DNA of 64,000 nt from Vibrio methylphosphonaticus (GCF_023634655.1 NZ_JAMKMS010000016.1:1-64000), one strand, 5' to 3'; shown: positions 8,783 through 17,845, numbered from the stretch's first letter. Numbers and translations: made by a program. The notes: generated by a model from the sequence alone, not told the origin.

Positions 8783-10129
8783 TTACGCTGCCAAGAACGC
8801 CCCCTTACGCCACTGCTGGATAAAGATAACCGCAAGCCCAACTCCGCGCATTAACATAAAGCTGATCATGGCAAACCATAACGCATGATTACCCCACTCC
8901 GCCGACAGAGTGAAGATAAGAAAGAAGCAACACGTCGCAATAAACATGCTATTTCTCATCTCTTTGCCCTTGGTGGCACCAATAAAAATACCATCAAACA
9001 AAAAGCACCACATAGATATTAAAGGCATCGCTATCAACCAAGGTAAGTAATGTTGCGCTTGCTGCTGCACCGTTTCTATCGTCGTAATTAAAGCAACCAA
9101 TGATGTTCCAGCTACAGCAAAAAGTACGGTTAGGGCAACACAAATAATGAAACTCCAGAAAAATGTTCCAACTAAGGATTCCACTAGCTCCGCTTTACTT
9201 TTCGACCCCATCGCCTTCCCTACCATGGCTTCCATCGCGTAAGCGAAACCATCCATTCCATAGGAGATAATCATCAAAAAGCTCATCAATACCGCATTGG
9301 CGGCAACAATATCATCACCAAAGGCGGCACCTTGAAAGGTCATAAAGCTGAATGTGGCTTGCAAACATAACGAACGAAGAAAAATGTCTCGGTTGAGTCG
9401 AACAAAACGAGCAAGATCTTGGGTCGCTTCGGAATAAAGAGCAGAGAGTCTAGGTAAATGTCGAGCTTTCCATGTTTTGGCAACACACAGTAAACCGAAG
9501 AGGCATCCACTATAATCAGCGATGACTGAAGCAAATGCCGCGCCTTCAACCTGCCATTTGAACCCCATAACAAACACAACGTCGAGTACAATGTTGATAA
9601 CATTGGTGATCAGCACCATCCACATCGGAGCTTTCGCATTTTGGGTACCGAGTAACCAACCCAATAATACAAAATTCATTAACGCCGCCGGCGCACTCCA
9701 AGCTCGAATCGCAAAATACTGCGCCCCATAGTATTTCACTTGATCGCTGGCACTACTCAGTGAAAACACCACGTCTGACAACCAAGAGTGAAACACCAAG
9801 AAAAGAACAGCAAAACCTAATGCCATCAAACTGCCTTGCAAGAACACTAAAGCGAGTTGGCGCTTATCCTTTGCTCCAAAGGCCTGAGCGGTGAGCCCAG
9901 TTGTCGACATTCTTAAAAAACCAAGCAACCAAAATGTCACACTGATCATGGTGCTACCTAACGCAACACCGCCTAAGTACCACGCATGTTCGAGATGCCC
10001 AATAACGGCGGCGTCGACAAGGCCAAGCAACGGCACTGTAATATTGGAAAGAACCATAGGGATAGCAAGCAACAATACCCTACGATGTAAGGACATATTA
10101 AGTAGCAGCGAAAACGGATTTGATAGCAC
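8783..10129 (-). CDS. dinF: MATE-family efflux transporter, DinF type
   Basis: A 448-residue polytopic inner membrane protein with about 12 hydrophobic segments. The N-terminal half contains the family segment VPLLGLVDAAVIGHL and LRMSTTGLTAQAFG, matching the DinF branch of MATE cation/drug antiporters. Substrate cannot be predicted. A GTG start at 10129 is preferred because GAGG lies 5-6 bases upstream; the first internal ATG (10096) lacks a ribosome site. It is not next to lexA as in E. coli, so SOS control is not supported here. Confidence 0.9.
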   Translation of the reverse strand: MLSNPFSLLLNMSLHRRVLLLAIPMVLSNITVPLLGLVDAAVIGHLEHAWYLGGVALGSTMISVTFWLLGFLRMSTTGLTAQAFGAKDKRQLALVFLQGSLMALGFAVLFLVFHSWLSDVVFSLSSASDQVKYYGAQYFAIRAWSAPAALMNFVLLGWLLGTQNAKAPMWMVLITNVINIVLDVVFVMGFKWQVEGAAFASVIADYSGCLFGLLCVAKTWKARHLPRLSALYSEATQDLARFVRLNRDIFLRSLCLQATFSFMTFQGAAFGDDIVAANAVLMSFLMIISYGMDGFAYAMEAMVGKAMGSKSKAELVESLVGTFFWSFIICVALTVLFAVAGTSLVALITTIETVQQQAQHYLPWLIAMPLISMWCFLFDGIFIGATKGKEMRNSMFIATCCFFLIFTLSAEWGNHALWFAMISFMLMRGVGLAVIFIQQWRKGAFLAA

Positions 10130-10248
10130 GCCAACCTCGATACATCACCATGGCAACCATGGCAAACAGCACAACGAAAAGGTCATGGTATCGCTAATCC
10201 TAATAGGTAAACAGTATGAAGAGGTTATTACGTGTTGAAGGTGCTGAA

Positions 10249-11061
10249 TTACCAATGAATATTGATGACATTTGGCGTCAGTCTATTCTTGTAGACAGGT
10301 AATTTAGCAAGAACTCGTTGCCAGCGACTCCAGCGTTGGCAATGCTGATCTATTGGGGAGATCAGAGTAGCTCGATGAATCCATGGCAGCCAATTCAGCA
10401 AAGACTGAGTCGCTCTTTTAAAACCGTGCTGATACTCTTCACAACCCATTCTCTGGCCCAAACGGTTTTGACTCAGGTCACCCGCTAAAACAACGCACGC
10501 TTGAGCGTGTTGAAAATGACAACCAATAGACTGAACAAAATGTGCCACTCTGTTCTCTCGTCGATCCAAAAGCGCTTGCTCACACACGACTAAAACGGGC
10601 TGCGCCTGATCGCTCGGCAACTCGTGAAGCCATGCCATGTCGTCGATCGAGCCGCACATCAGCTGATAGCGCTCACTGCGATGAAATAACCGCTGACGCC
10701 ACACTAAATGTTCGTTGGTATCCACTTCAATCCAGCGGCAACGCCCATTATCTAAACGATAGAAACGCGTATCTAAACCTGCCCCAACGTTAATGACCAA
10801 GCCATTAGGGTTAGACTCTAAGAAACGTCTTACTTGCAGGTCACAAATCTGTGTCACTGTTGCATGCAGCAACTGCCTTTGATCAACGTTTCCCGATAAA
10901 CAATCAGAGGCGAGGTGACATCGACGACATGCATACGCCGCGATAGGGTCATAGACAAGCCCATCGTCCAACAAGCTCTCTCGACTTCTAAACCATAGCG
11001 GCTTAAGTAACTTCGAAGGTACATTTAGCGTTTTTGTGGTTGGTTGCTTGTGAGTTGTCAT
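10249..11061 (-). CDS. Class I SAM methyltransferase, leucine carboxyl methyltransferase (Tcmp/PPM1) family
   Basis: A 270-residue protein with a SAM-binding motif GLVINVGAGLDTRFYRL (about 86-102), an acidic post-strand residue in WIEVDTNE and a conserved R-rich N-terminal SRESLLDDGLVYDPIA segment. This pattern fits the TcmP/LCMT-like family, often annotated as tetracenomycin-type O-methyltransferases. The natural substrate in Vibrio is not known. A Fur-box-like sequence begins 21 bases upstream of the start, so iron control is likely. The gene is single and its promoter region ends at the terminator of the CsrB-like RNA. Confidence 0.8.
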   Translation of the reverse strand: MTTHKQPTTKTLNVPSKLLKPLWFRSRESLLDDGLVYDPIAAYACRRCHLASDCLSGNVDQRQLLHATVTQICDLQVRRFLESNPNGLVINVGAGLDTRFYRLDNGRCRWIEVDTNEHLVWRQRLFHRSERYQLMCGSIDDMAWLHELPSDQAQPVLVVCEQALLDRRENRVAHFVQSIGCHFQHAQACVVLAGDLSQNRLGQRMGCEEYQHGFKRATQSLLNWLPWIHRATLISPIDQHCQRWSRWQRVLAKLPVYKNRLTPNVINIHW

Positions 11062-11081
11062 TTACACACCCCTTACAGAGT

Positions 11082-11100
11082 GGGAATGATAATCGATCTC
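11082..11100 (-). promoter_or_regulatory. Candidate Fur box upstream of the methyltransferase
   Basis: The 19 bases GGGAATGATAATCGATCTC match 14 of 19 positions of the classical Fur consensus, with a perfect AATGATAATC core. The site lies 21 bases before the start codon on the minus strand, where Fur would block the promoter. Confidence 0.55.
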
Positions 11101-11154
11101 AAGTATGGTCGCAAGTTAAATGATACTAGCTCTCATTTAACTTTGTGGAAGTGT

Positions 11155-11489
11155 AAAAAAAGCGACAGGATAACCTGTCGCTTTCTATCGCCAGTTGGCG
11201 AAATTGATCGGCATTATTCATGCCTCACAAATATCCATTTGTTATTCGTGCTTCCACTGCTAATTCTTATTTGTCATCATCCTGATGCGTTTTCATGTTC
11301 CCTAGCAAACCCATCTGCGAGAGTTCTTCCTAAACCCTGTCCCTTAAGTTTCTCAGCCTTGAGAAAGGTCACCATCCTTGTAAACCTGAACTCCAAGTTC
11401 AAGTTTTCCATTTATTCTTCTCAGCTTCCTAGCCAAGCATCCTTGGTTGTCATCCTGACACCAAATCCATCTCGCGACCCCCTGTCGAC
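11155..11489 (-). ncRNA. csrB: CsrB-family small RNA (CsrA-sequestering)
   Basis: The minus strand encodes an RNA of about 335 nt that begins GTCGACAGGGGG, the same 5' end as E. coli CsrB (GTCGACAGGGAG), and ends with a perfect AGCGACAGG/CCTGTCGCT terminator (11161-11182) and T-run. Between them I count 13 GGA triplets, many as CAGGATG, AAGGATG or TAGGAAG, the loop motifs that bind CsrA. A promoter with TTGTTT (11519-11524), 16-bp spacer and TAAATT (11497-11502) fits the inferred start. Vibrio species carry several CsrB-like RNAs controlled by VarS/VarA. Free CsrA regulates carbon use, quorum sensing and motility, so it may link to the lateral flagellum downstream. Confidence 0.88.
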
Positions 11490-11711
11490 CCGGACTAATT
11501 TACCTGAGTAAAATGCAAAAACAACCGCTTGAAAATAATTATGAGTCGTCATTTCCCTACAACAGCCCAAAGCCTTACTATTCAATAAATTACGTCCAAC
11601 ACACTAGTCATCAACGATAGCAAGTATGGCAAATATCGCACACTGCTCTCAGAAAAGTTTCATCCATAACTCGCGCTTCTCAATAGTAATATGTGCGTGA
11701 TGCCCAGAAAT

Positions 11712-11741
11712 AACAAAGCCCTTCAAATGAAGGGCTTTGTT
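11712..11741. terminator. Terminator downstream of cytochrome c4
   Basis: A perfect palindrome, AACAAAGCCCTTC with GAAGGGCTTTGTT around AAAT. T-rich flank on the minus strand is modest. It lies 68 bases after the cytochrome c4 stop codon. Confidence 0.75.
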
Positions 11742-11808
11742 CGCTCGGATACGGGAAAAAAGAAACAGACGTTGGGCTCACGTATTCTAAACAGTGTCGG
11801 GCAATATT

Positions 11809-12426
11809 TTAGTGCAAACCACCAACATATTTCGACAATGTTGCAATATCTTCGTCGTTCAATTTCTTCGCGATATCACGCATCATGGCGTTCATATCGT
11901 TATTTCTATCGCCACTGCGGAATTTTTCCAGCTGGGCTTGAATGTATTCAGCATGCTGACCTGATATTTTAGGAAAACCGGATAACTCCGTGCCATTGCC
12001 TCGCGGCCCATGACAGGCGATACATGCTGTAATACCACGCTCAGCATCACCGGCGGTATAAAGGGTCTTACCTTGTTCAACGACATTTTCTGGTGTGCTG
12101 TTCGCTGAAATTGGCATTGACGCATAGTAGGCGGCCAAGTCAGCCATATCTTCTTCAGATAGTGGCATTGCCATACCACCCATGACGGGATCGTAACGAC
12201 CTTGTTTACCGGCACTCGTCATGCCAAGTTTTAGGTCTTTCAATTGTTTTTCGATGTATTTTGCGTGCTGACCAGCAATTTTAGGGTATATCGTCAACTG
12301 ACTGTTACCATCAGTACCATGACAAGCAACACAAGTTAGGGATTTTGCTTTACCAGCTTCAATATTGCCTTCAGCCCATACTGAACAGCTGGCTACAAGA
12401 CTCAAGATTAGCGCTAATTTTTTCAT
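11809..12426 (-). CDS. Cytochrome c4, periplasmic diheme electron carrier
   Basis: The 205-residue precursor has a Sec signal peptide (1-18, ending SVWA) and two similar cytochrome c domains with heme-binding CVACH (32-36) and CIACH (135-139). Methionines in GGMAMPLS and in the MNAMMRDIA region are candidates for axial ligands. Cytochrome c4 passes electrons from the bc1 complex to cbb3-type oxidase. It is divergent from engB, a gene pair common in Vibrio and relatives. Confidence 0.93.
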   Translation of the reverse strand: MKKLALILSLVASCSVWAEGNIEAGKAKSLTCVACHGTDGNSQLTIYPKIAGQHAKYIEKQLKDLKLGMTSAGKQGRYDPVMGGMAMPLSEEDMADLAAYYASMPISANSTPENVVEQGKTLYTAGDAERGITACIACHGPRGNGTELSGFPKISGQHAEYIQAQLEKFRSGDRNNDMNAMMRDIAKKLNDEDIATLSKYVGGLH

Positions 12427-12632
12427 GACATTCCATTATAATTATCAAGCTTCCAGTACCACTTTCCATCAGAGTTACACGTTTATTATTCGTTTGACGA
12501 GCAAAATAAGGTAACTCGGGCAATTAACACCGTTCATGGTACAATGTGTGGCCATATGCCGAGCACGGTTATTTTACACAATTTCACAAAAAAGTAATCA
12601 ATCGACTACACAAAGTCGAGATGGAGTTAACA

Positions 12633-13307
12633 GTGAGCGTAAAAATTCATTATCAAAACACGCATTTTATAACAAGTGCGCCCGATATCCGTCACTTACC
12701 AGAAGATGAAGGTATCGAAATTGCGTTTGCAGGACGCTCCAACGCAGGTAAATCGAGTTCATTGAACCGACTCACCAACCAAAGAAGTTTAGCTAAAACC
12801 AGTAAAACACCTGGTCGAACTCAGTTGATCAACTTGTTCAAAGTGGATGAAGGCTGCCACATCGTCGATCTACCTGGATATGGTTTCGCTCAGGTTCCAT
12901 TGGAACTGAAGAAAAAATGGCAACGTTCGCTCGGTGAGTACTTACAAAAACGCAAGTCCTTGAAAGGACTAGTGGTCCTCATGGATATTCGCCATCCAAT
13001 GAAAGATCTTGATCAGCAGCTCATTGTTTGGGCCGTAGAATCCGATATCCCGGTACAAGTTTTGTTAACGAAAGCTGACAAACTGAAAAGTGGCGCTCGT
13101 AACGCTCAGATTCTGAAAATTCGCGAACAAGCAGAAGCGACATTTGATGGTGATGTACAAGTAGATGCGTTCTCATCATTAAAAGGGATGGGGGTGGAAC
13201 AGCTTCGTCGTAAACTCGATACGTGGTTTGCTCCTGCATTTGAACATTTAGCAAAAGCTGAAGCGCAAGATGAAGACGCGATCCAAAAGCCATCTGAATC
13301 TGAATAA
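12633..13307 (+). CDS. engB: Ribosome biogenesis GTPase EngB/YsxC
   Basis: EngB is an essential GTPase for assembly of the large ribosomal subunit. The G1 motif is GRSNAGKSS, G2 lies in TSKTPGRTQ, G3 is DLPGYG and G4 is TKADK. I choose the GTG at 12633 because TGGAG sits 6 bases upstream and the product then begins like the E. coli protein; an open frame continues upstream to 12546 but is probably untranslated. The product has 224 residues with an acidic C-terminal tail. Confidence 0.94.
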   Translation: MSVKIHYQNTHFITSAPDIRHLPEDEGIEIAFAGRSNAGKSSSLNRLTNQRSLAKTSKTPGRTQLINLFKVDEGCHIVDLPGYGFAQVPLELKKKWQRSLGEYLQKRKSLKGLVVLMDIRHPMKDLDQQLIVWAVESDIPVQVLLTKADKLKSGARNAQILKIREQAEATFDGDVQVDAFSSLKGMGVEQLRRKLDTWFAPAFEHLAKAEAQDEDAIQKPSESE

Positions 13308-13334
13308 CTCGTTGTAGTTTTTCAACGATAGAAA

Positions 13335-13501
13335 CAAAACGCCCCGCCGTCCTGGCAGGGCAATGGGAGAGAGAAGATTTAGTTATTGTTTGATGTAAGA
13401 ATTCATCAAGATAACTATTTTTTCAATTCAATGGTCTGTAAAATGTGACCTCTTCGACTCTCCCAATCTTTACTCCCTCGTAAGTTACGCAAAGAAAAGC
13501 C
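13335..13501 (-). ncRNA. Candidate small RNA next to Spot 42
   Basis: On the minus strand a promoter (TTAACT at 13531-13536, 17-bp spacer, TAGAAT at 13508-13513) points to a start near 13501. About 150 nt downstream is a terminator-like hairpin, GCCCTGCC (13354-13361) with GGCGGGGC (13341-13348, one G-U pair), followed by GTTTTGTTT. TGGGAGAG near the 5' part can pair with CTCTCCCA just before the terminator, giving a closed structure. No open reading frame is convincing. A small RNA gene near spf was reported in Aliivibrio salmonicida (VSsrna24, from memory), so this may be its counterpart. Confidence 0.55.
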
Positions 13502-13694
13502 TCTTTCATTCTATATTTTTCAATACCTTAAGTTAACATCCCCAAAAAACGCCACTGACTTGATTTCAGCCTGAAATTATCATTAGTGTGATGGTGATTA
13601 AATTACAAAACGATAGGTAATAAAGACACATGAAATGTCAGAAATAATGAGAAAAGAAAGAAAAGCAGGGGTGAATTGATTTTTCTTTCGCACA

Positions 13695-13801
13695 AGAAAA
13701 AACGCCCCAGTCAAATACTGACTGGGGCGGCTGAATCAGCCTAATCCAATAACGTGAAACAAAAGGTCTGAAAGATAGAACATCTTACCTCTGTACCCTA
13801 C
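13695..13801 (-). ncRNA. spf: Spot 42 small RNA
   Basis: The minus strand reads GTAGGGTACAGAGGTAAGAT at its 5' end (13801 downward), the start typical of Spot 42, and ends with a strong CGCCCCAGTCA/TGACTGGGGCG terminator (13703-13729) and T-run. The length is about 107 nt, near the E. coli 109 nt. It lies between polA and engB, as in E. coli and other vibrios. Spot 42 is an Hfq-dependent RNA repressed by cAMP-CRP that represses genes of secondary carbon metabolism. Confidence 0.95.
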
Positions 13802-13914
13802 ACAACCAATGTACAACAACTGATCTAAAAATGAAACAGATTTTGTAATTTTTTTTCACCCTATTTTTATTAACCAACGAAATGAATCAAAAGGAATTCG
13901 CTTTATTATTGATA

Positions 13915-13942
13915 CAAAAAAGCCAGTGTTTGTGCACTGGCT
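13915..13942 (-). terminator. Terminator of polA
   Basis: AGCCAGTG (13921-13928) pairs with CACTGGCT (13935-13942) and is followed on the minus strand by six Ts. It lies 34 bases after the polA stop codon. Confidence 0.88.
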
Positions 13943-13975
13943 CATGATTTTCATACGATAATGGTCAATAAGTGT

Positions 13976-16771
13976 CTAGTGAGCTTGATCCCAGTTGTCA
14001 CCGTGGCCAGAATCCGCCACTAACGGCACAGCGAGATCTGCTGCAGATTCCATCAAATCTTGTATTTTACTTTCAATTTCGCCTAAGAATGACGATTCTA
14101 CTTCAAATACCAATTCATCGTGAACCTGCATTAGAATACGAACCTTTCCATCGCCTTCATTTTCAACCCACTCATCGACAAGTAGCATCGCTTTCTTAAT
14201 GATATCAGCCGCCGTACCTTGCATTGGCGCATTTATCGCCGCACGCTCTGCTGCTTTACGACGCATAGCATTTCGAGACTTAATTTCAGGTAAGTGCAGA
14301 CGACGACCAAAAATCGTTTCCACATAGCCATTTTCAGACGCGGCAGAGCGAGTATCTTCCATGTACTGCATCACTCCAGGATAGCGCTCAAAATAAGTAT
14401 CCATATACTCTTGAGCTTCACGACGTGGAATGCCTAATTGCTTCGACAAACCAAACGCACTCATGCCATAAATCAATCCAAAGTTGATCGCTTTCGCTCG
14501 GCGACGTTGCTCTGTCGACACGTGCTCAATATCAACCCCAAGAATTTCAGCCGCAGTAGCCGCATGAATATCTTTACCCAATTTAAAAGCTTCCAGAAGT
14601 GCTGGGTCGCCAGATAAGTGCGCCATAATTCTCAACTCAATTTGAGAGTAATCGACCGCCAAGATTTTCCACCCGTGTGGCGCAACAAACGCCTGACGAA
14701 TACGACGCCCTTCTTCATTCCTGATTGGGATGTTTTGCAAGTTAGGATCGGTCGACGACAGACGGCCTGTCGCCGTCACCGCCTGATGATACGATGTATG
14801 GACTCGACCCGTTTCTGGGTTAATCATCTTCGGCAGTTTGTCAGTATAAGTGGACTTCAATTTTGCTAAGCCACGATACTCTAAAATCAGTTTTGGTAGA
14901 GGGTAGTCCAACGCTAACTCTTGCAACACCTCTTCATTAGTAGAGGGAGCACCTGATGGCGTTTTCTTGATCACTGGCAGGGCCATTTTCTCAAATAGGA
15001 TCGCCTGTAATTGCTTCGGCGAACTAAGATTAAACTCTTGACCGGCGACGTCGTAAGCCTGCTGTTCAAGCTCATCCAGTCTCACGGCTAACTCTTGAGA
15101 TTGTGCCCCCAATAACATGTCATCAATGAGTACTCCGGTTCTCTCAATGCGTGACAATACAGGAACCAGTGGCACTTCTATCTCTTGATAGATCCGCTTA
15201 AGATCTTCATTTTTCTCAATTTCACCATTTAAACGCTGATGAAGTCTTAGCGTTACATCCGCATCTTCAGCGGCATAAGGTGAAGCTTCATCTAATTCGA
15301 TCTGGTTGAAGGTCAGTTGGGACTTCCCTTTACCTGCAATTTGCTCGAAAGAAATACAACTATGCTGTAGAAATCTCAGAGCCAAGCTATCCATGTCATG
15401 TTTGCCACCCACACTGTTGTAAACATAAGACGCTAACATGGTGTCAAATTGAATGCCCTTGAGCTCAATATCATAGCGAGCTAATACACTGGCATCATAT
15501 TTTAAGTTCTGACCAACCTTCTTTAGGTTCTCGTCTTCAAGTAAAGGTTTAAGCTGCGCAAGTACCCAATCCCGATCAAGCTGCTCAGGCGCCCCCATAT
15601 AGTCGTGCGCCACAGGAAGATAAGCAGCAACGCCTTCTTCAGTAGCAAATGACAATCCAATAAGGTTCGCCACCATATAATTAAGGCTATCGGTTTCTGT
15701 ATCTAAGGCAAACACCGAGCTCGACTTTATTTTTTCAAGCCAAGCCGTAAACTGCGCTTCGGTCAAAATCGTCTCATATGCGCTGCGATCAATCGTGACC
15801 GCAGACAGATCCATGTCCGAATCCGCACCTTTAGGAGAAGAGGAAGAACCTGATGCCGAGCGAGAGTCAGCAACCACCTCACCCGTCCCACCCTCTAACA
15901 ATTCATTCAACCAAGATTTAAAGGTCAACTGAGCAAATAAGGTGGTCAACTCGTCTGTATTTGGTGTCTGCTTCAATAACTCTTCTGGCTTGTAATCAAG
16001 CTCAACATCAAGTTTTATCGTAGCAAGCTCATAAGACAGCGTCGCGTTATCTTTATTTTCTACCAGCTTTTTAGCCATCGTTTTCGACCCACGAAAACCG
16101 AGCGCGGCGATATCATCAAGACGTTCATAAATACTTTGAATACTGCCGATACCTTGTAATAAAGCGGTAGCCGTCTTATCCCCAACGCCTGGTACGCCAG
16201 GAATGTTATCGACTTTGTCGCCCATTAGGGCAAGATAATCAATAATCAACTCAGGTGGGATACCAAACTTCTCGACAACACCTTCAACATCCATAACAGT
16301 ATTTGTCATCGTGTTAATAAGGGTCACATTTTCATCAACCAACTGAGCCATATCTTTATCACCAGTACTGATCAGTACCGGCATACCGACTTGAGAAGCT
16401 TGGTGAGCTAATGTTCCAATCACGTCATCCGCTTCCACGCCAGGTACACAAATGAGTGGTAACCCCATTGCTCGAATAACATTATGCAGTGGCTCTATTT
16501 GACAGCGAAGATCATCAGGCATTGGAGGACGATTCGCTTTGTATTCAGGATACATATCGTCGCGAAATGTTTTGCCTTTCGCGTCAAACACAACCGCAAT
16601 ACGATCAGAGGCGAACTGTCGCATCATGCTTCTTAGCATATTCACAACACCATAAACCGCATTGGTGGGGATCTCACCGTTACTCATCGTTTCAGGGTAA
16701 GCGTGGAATGCGCGATAAAGATAAGAAGAGCCATCGATAAGAATCAGCGGGTTGTCTGGTATATGAGCCAT
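13976..16771 (-). CDS. polA: DNA polymerase I
   Basis: PolA fills gaps and removes RNA primers. The 931-residue protein has an N-terminal 5' nuclease domain (about 1-290, with LIDGSSYLYRAFHA and GVEADDVIGTLA), a 3'-5' exonuclease domain with ALDTETDS and other acidic residues retained (about 330-520), and the polymerase domain with DYSQIELRIMAHLSGD, the O-helix RRRAKAINFGLIYGMS and QVHDELVFEV. An insert rich in serine (about 303-313) links the nuclease domains. Synteny with spf and engB is conserved. Confidence 0.98.
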   Translation of the reverse strand: MAHIPDNPLILIDGSSYLYRAFHAYPETMSNGEIPTNAVYGVVNMLRSMMRQFASDRIAVVFDAKGKTFRDDMYPEYKANRPPMPDDLRCQIEPLHNVIRAMGLPLICVPGVEADDVIGTLAHQASQVGMPVLISTGDKDMAQLVDENVTLINTMTNTVMDVEGVVEKFGIPPELIIDYLALMGDKVDNIPGVPGVGDKTATALLQGIGSIQSIYERLDDIAALGFRGSKTMAKKLVENKDNATLSYELATIKLDVELDYKPEELLKQTPNTDELTTLFAQLTFKSWLNELLEGGTGEVVADSRSASGSSSSPKGADSDMDLSAVTIDRSAYETILTEAQFTAWLEKIKSSSVFALDTETDSLNYMVANLIGLSFATEEGVAAYLPVAHDYMGAPEQLDRDWVLAQLKPLLEDENLKKVGQNLKYDASVLARYDIELKGIQFDTMLASYVYNSVGGKHDMDSLALRFLQHSCISFEQIAGKGKSQLTFNQIELDEASPYAAEDADVTLRLHQRLNGEIEKNEDLKRIYQEIEVPLVPVLSRIERTGVLIDDMLLGAQSQELAVRLDELEQQAYDVAGQEFNLSSPKQLQAILFEKMALPVIKKTPSGAPSTNEEVLQELALDYPLPKLILEYRGLAKLKSTYTDKLPKMINPETGRVHTSYHQAVTATGRLSSTDPNLQNIPIRNEEGRRIRQAFVAPHGWKILAVDYSQIELRIMAHLSGDPALLEAFKLGKDIHAATAAEILGVDIEHVSTEQRRRAKAINFGLIYGMSAFGLSKQLGIPRREAQEYMDTYFERYPGVMQYMEDTRSAASENGYVETIFGRRLHLPEIKSRNAMRRKAAERAAINAPMQGTAADIIKKAMLLVDEWVENEGDGKVRILMQVHDELVFEVESSFLGEIESKIQDLMESAADLAVPLVADSGHGDNWDQAH

Positions 16772-17124
16772 GTCTAGTCATCCAAAATTAGGGGATTTAA
16801 CCTAAGGATGCCACGTCTGTTTACACTATGCTACGACCTTTCACTGGTTAGATACACAGCGATCACCTTTTACGAGTATAATCTCACGGCCAGCCTGTGG
16901 ATAAGTCTGTTTATAGTGTTGTTAACACTTGAGAATAACTTGACTGACCACTAAAAAAATCACATATAAAGCACTGTTTTAAAAGGAATATAATACAGAT
17001 CAACCACAGCACACATGATCCTTGATAGATCACGTCGTGTGGAAAACCATTTTGGCGAGAAATCTCGTAGCATAGAAGAATGTGCTGAGAAGCCGTGTTG
17101 ATAGAACGAACAGATTTTAGATAG

Positions 17125-17330
17125 AAAAAAAGCGACATCATAGATGTCGCCTAGCAAAATAGAGGGATGAGCATCTCAAACAGAGAACATCTACCCTACC
17201 AAAAGCTATAAATACACTGGAAGCAATGTGAGCAATGTCGTGTCAAAAACGAATCCATTCCGCTGATAACCTCTATCGCAAAAGCACTGCTTAAAAGATA
17301 GGCTTATCTGGAATGTTTCCCCTTAAGACG
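17125..17330 (-). ncRNA. ryhB: RyhB small RNA (iron-sparing regulator)
   Basis: The minus strand contains the conserved RyhB core ACGACATTGCTCACATTGCT and TCCAGT, identical to the E. coli core. It is transcribed from TTGACG (17360-17365), 17-bp spacer, TATTAT (17337-17342) and ends at GCGACATC/GATGTCGC (17132-17150) plus seven Ts. The predicted length, about 206 nt, fits the longer Vibrio form (about 225 nt in V. cholerae) rather than the 90-nt E. coli form. Position upstream of polA also matches V. cholerae as I recall. It represses iron-using proteins when iron is scarce. Confidence 0.93.
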
Positions 17331-17332
17331 AG

Positions 17333-17351
17333 GCTAATAATAATCATTCTC
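17333..17351 (-). promoter_or_regulatory. Fur box over the ryhB promoter
   Basis: GCTAATAATAATCATTCTC matches 16 of 19 positions of the Fur consensus and covers the ryhB -10 element and part of the spacer. Iron-loaded Fur would block RNA polymerase here. A weaker second match (about 13 of 19 on the minus strand) lies at 17378-17396 over the end of the adjacent GNAT gene, so Fur may bind as more than one dimer. Confidence 0.88.
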
Positions 17352-17389
17352 ATTTGAATCGTCAACAACTAATTGCGAATTATTATCAT

Positions 17390-17845
17390 TTAATTACTTA
17401 TGCTTTTATTGCCACTCACTAGCGTTTTGATAAACATGATCCGTGACTCTACCAAAGGGACCCTGTGTTCATACCCCTCGATCAAATAATCATTTTTGAT
17501 CAGCAATCTCAACATTGACGGAAACTGATTGCGAGATTTTACGGTAATCATTTGATAAGCGTGCTGACTCACCCAATTTTCTTGCCACTCTAGTAACGCC
17601 TGAGCAACACCAAGTCGGCGGGCATGTCGGGTCACACCACCGAACCAACTATAAAAGGTCAGGCCATCAATTTCATAACCTATTTTAAATCCAAGCAGCT
17701 CGCCATTGCTTTCAGCCACCAAAACGAGGCTGCGCTTATCATTTAAACGAGATGCTAAACTCTCTTCAGTTTCCTTTTGCGAAAATTCATCAATGGTCGC
17801 GACAATATCAGCGACTTCTTTCAAGCTCCCTTCACGAATCAACAT
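17390..17845 (-). CDS. GNAT-family N-acetyltransferase
   Basis: From the ATG at 17845 the protein has 151 residues. The central part carries the acetyl-CoA binding pattern TRHARRLGVAQALLEWQE (R-x2-G-x-A type), with preceding beta strands GELLGFKIGYEI and TFYSWFGGV. Substrate is unknown. The frame is open 20 codons further upstream, but that part encodes the hemB terminator hairpin, while GGAG lies 8 bases before the 17845 ATG. It follows hemB on the same strand, and its 3' end abuts the ryhB promoter. Confidence 0.85.
   Translation of the reverse strand: MLIREGSLKEVADIVATIDEFSQKETEESLASRLNDKRSLVLVAESNGELLGFKIGYEIDGLTFYSWFGGVTRHARRLGVAQALLEWQENWVSQHAYQMITVKSRNQFPSMLRLLIKNDYLIEGYEHRVPLVESRIMFIKTLVSGNKSISN

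Noticed and set aside
11044..11511. 155-codon frame on the plus strand over the CsrB region
   Set aside because: The DNA is explained by the CsrB-like RNA on the minus strand; the translated sequence has no protein character.
12546..12632. Longer EngB with a 29-residue N-terminal extension
   Set aside because: The extension has no match in the family, and the GTG at 12633 has a well-spaced TGGAG site.
16911..17157. Small reading frames on the minus strand across the ryhB gene
   Set aside because: They cover the RyhB terminator and the polA promoter region, have no ribosome site and no recognisable domain.
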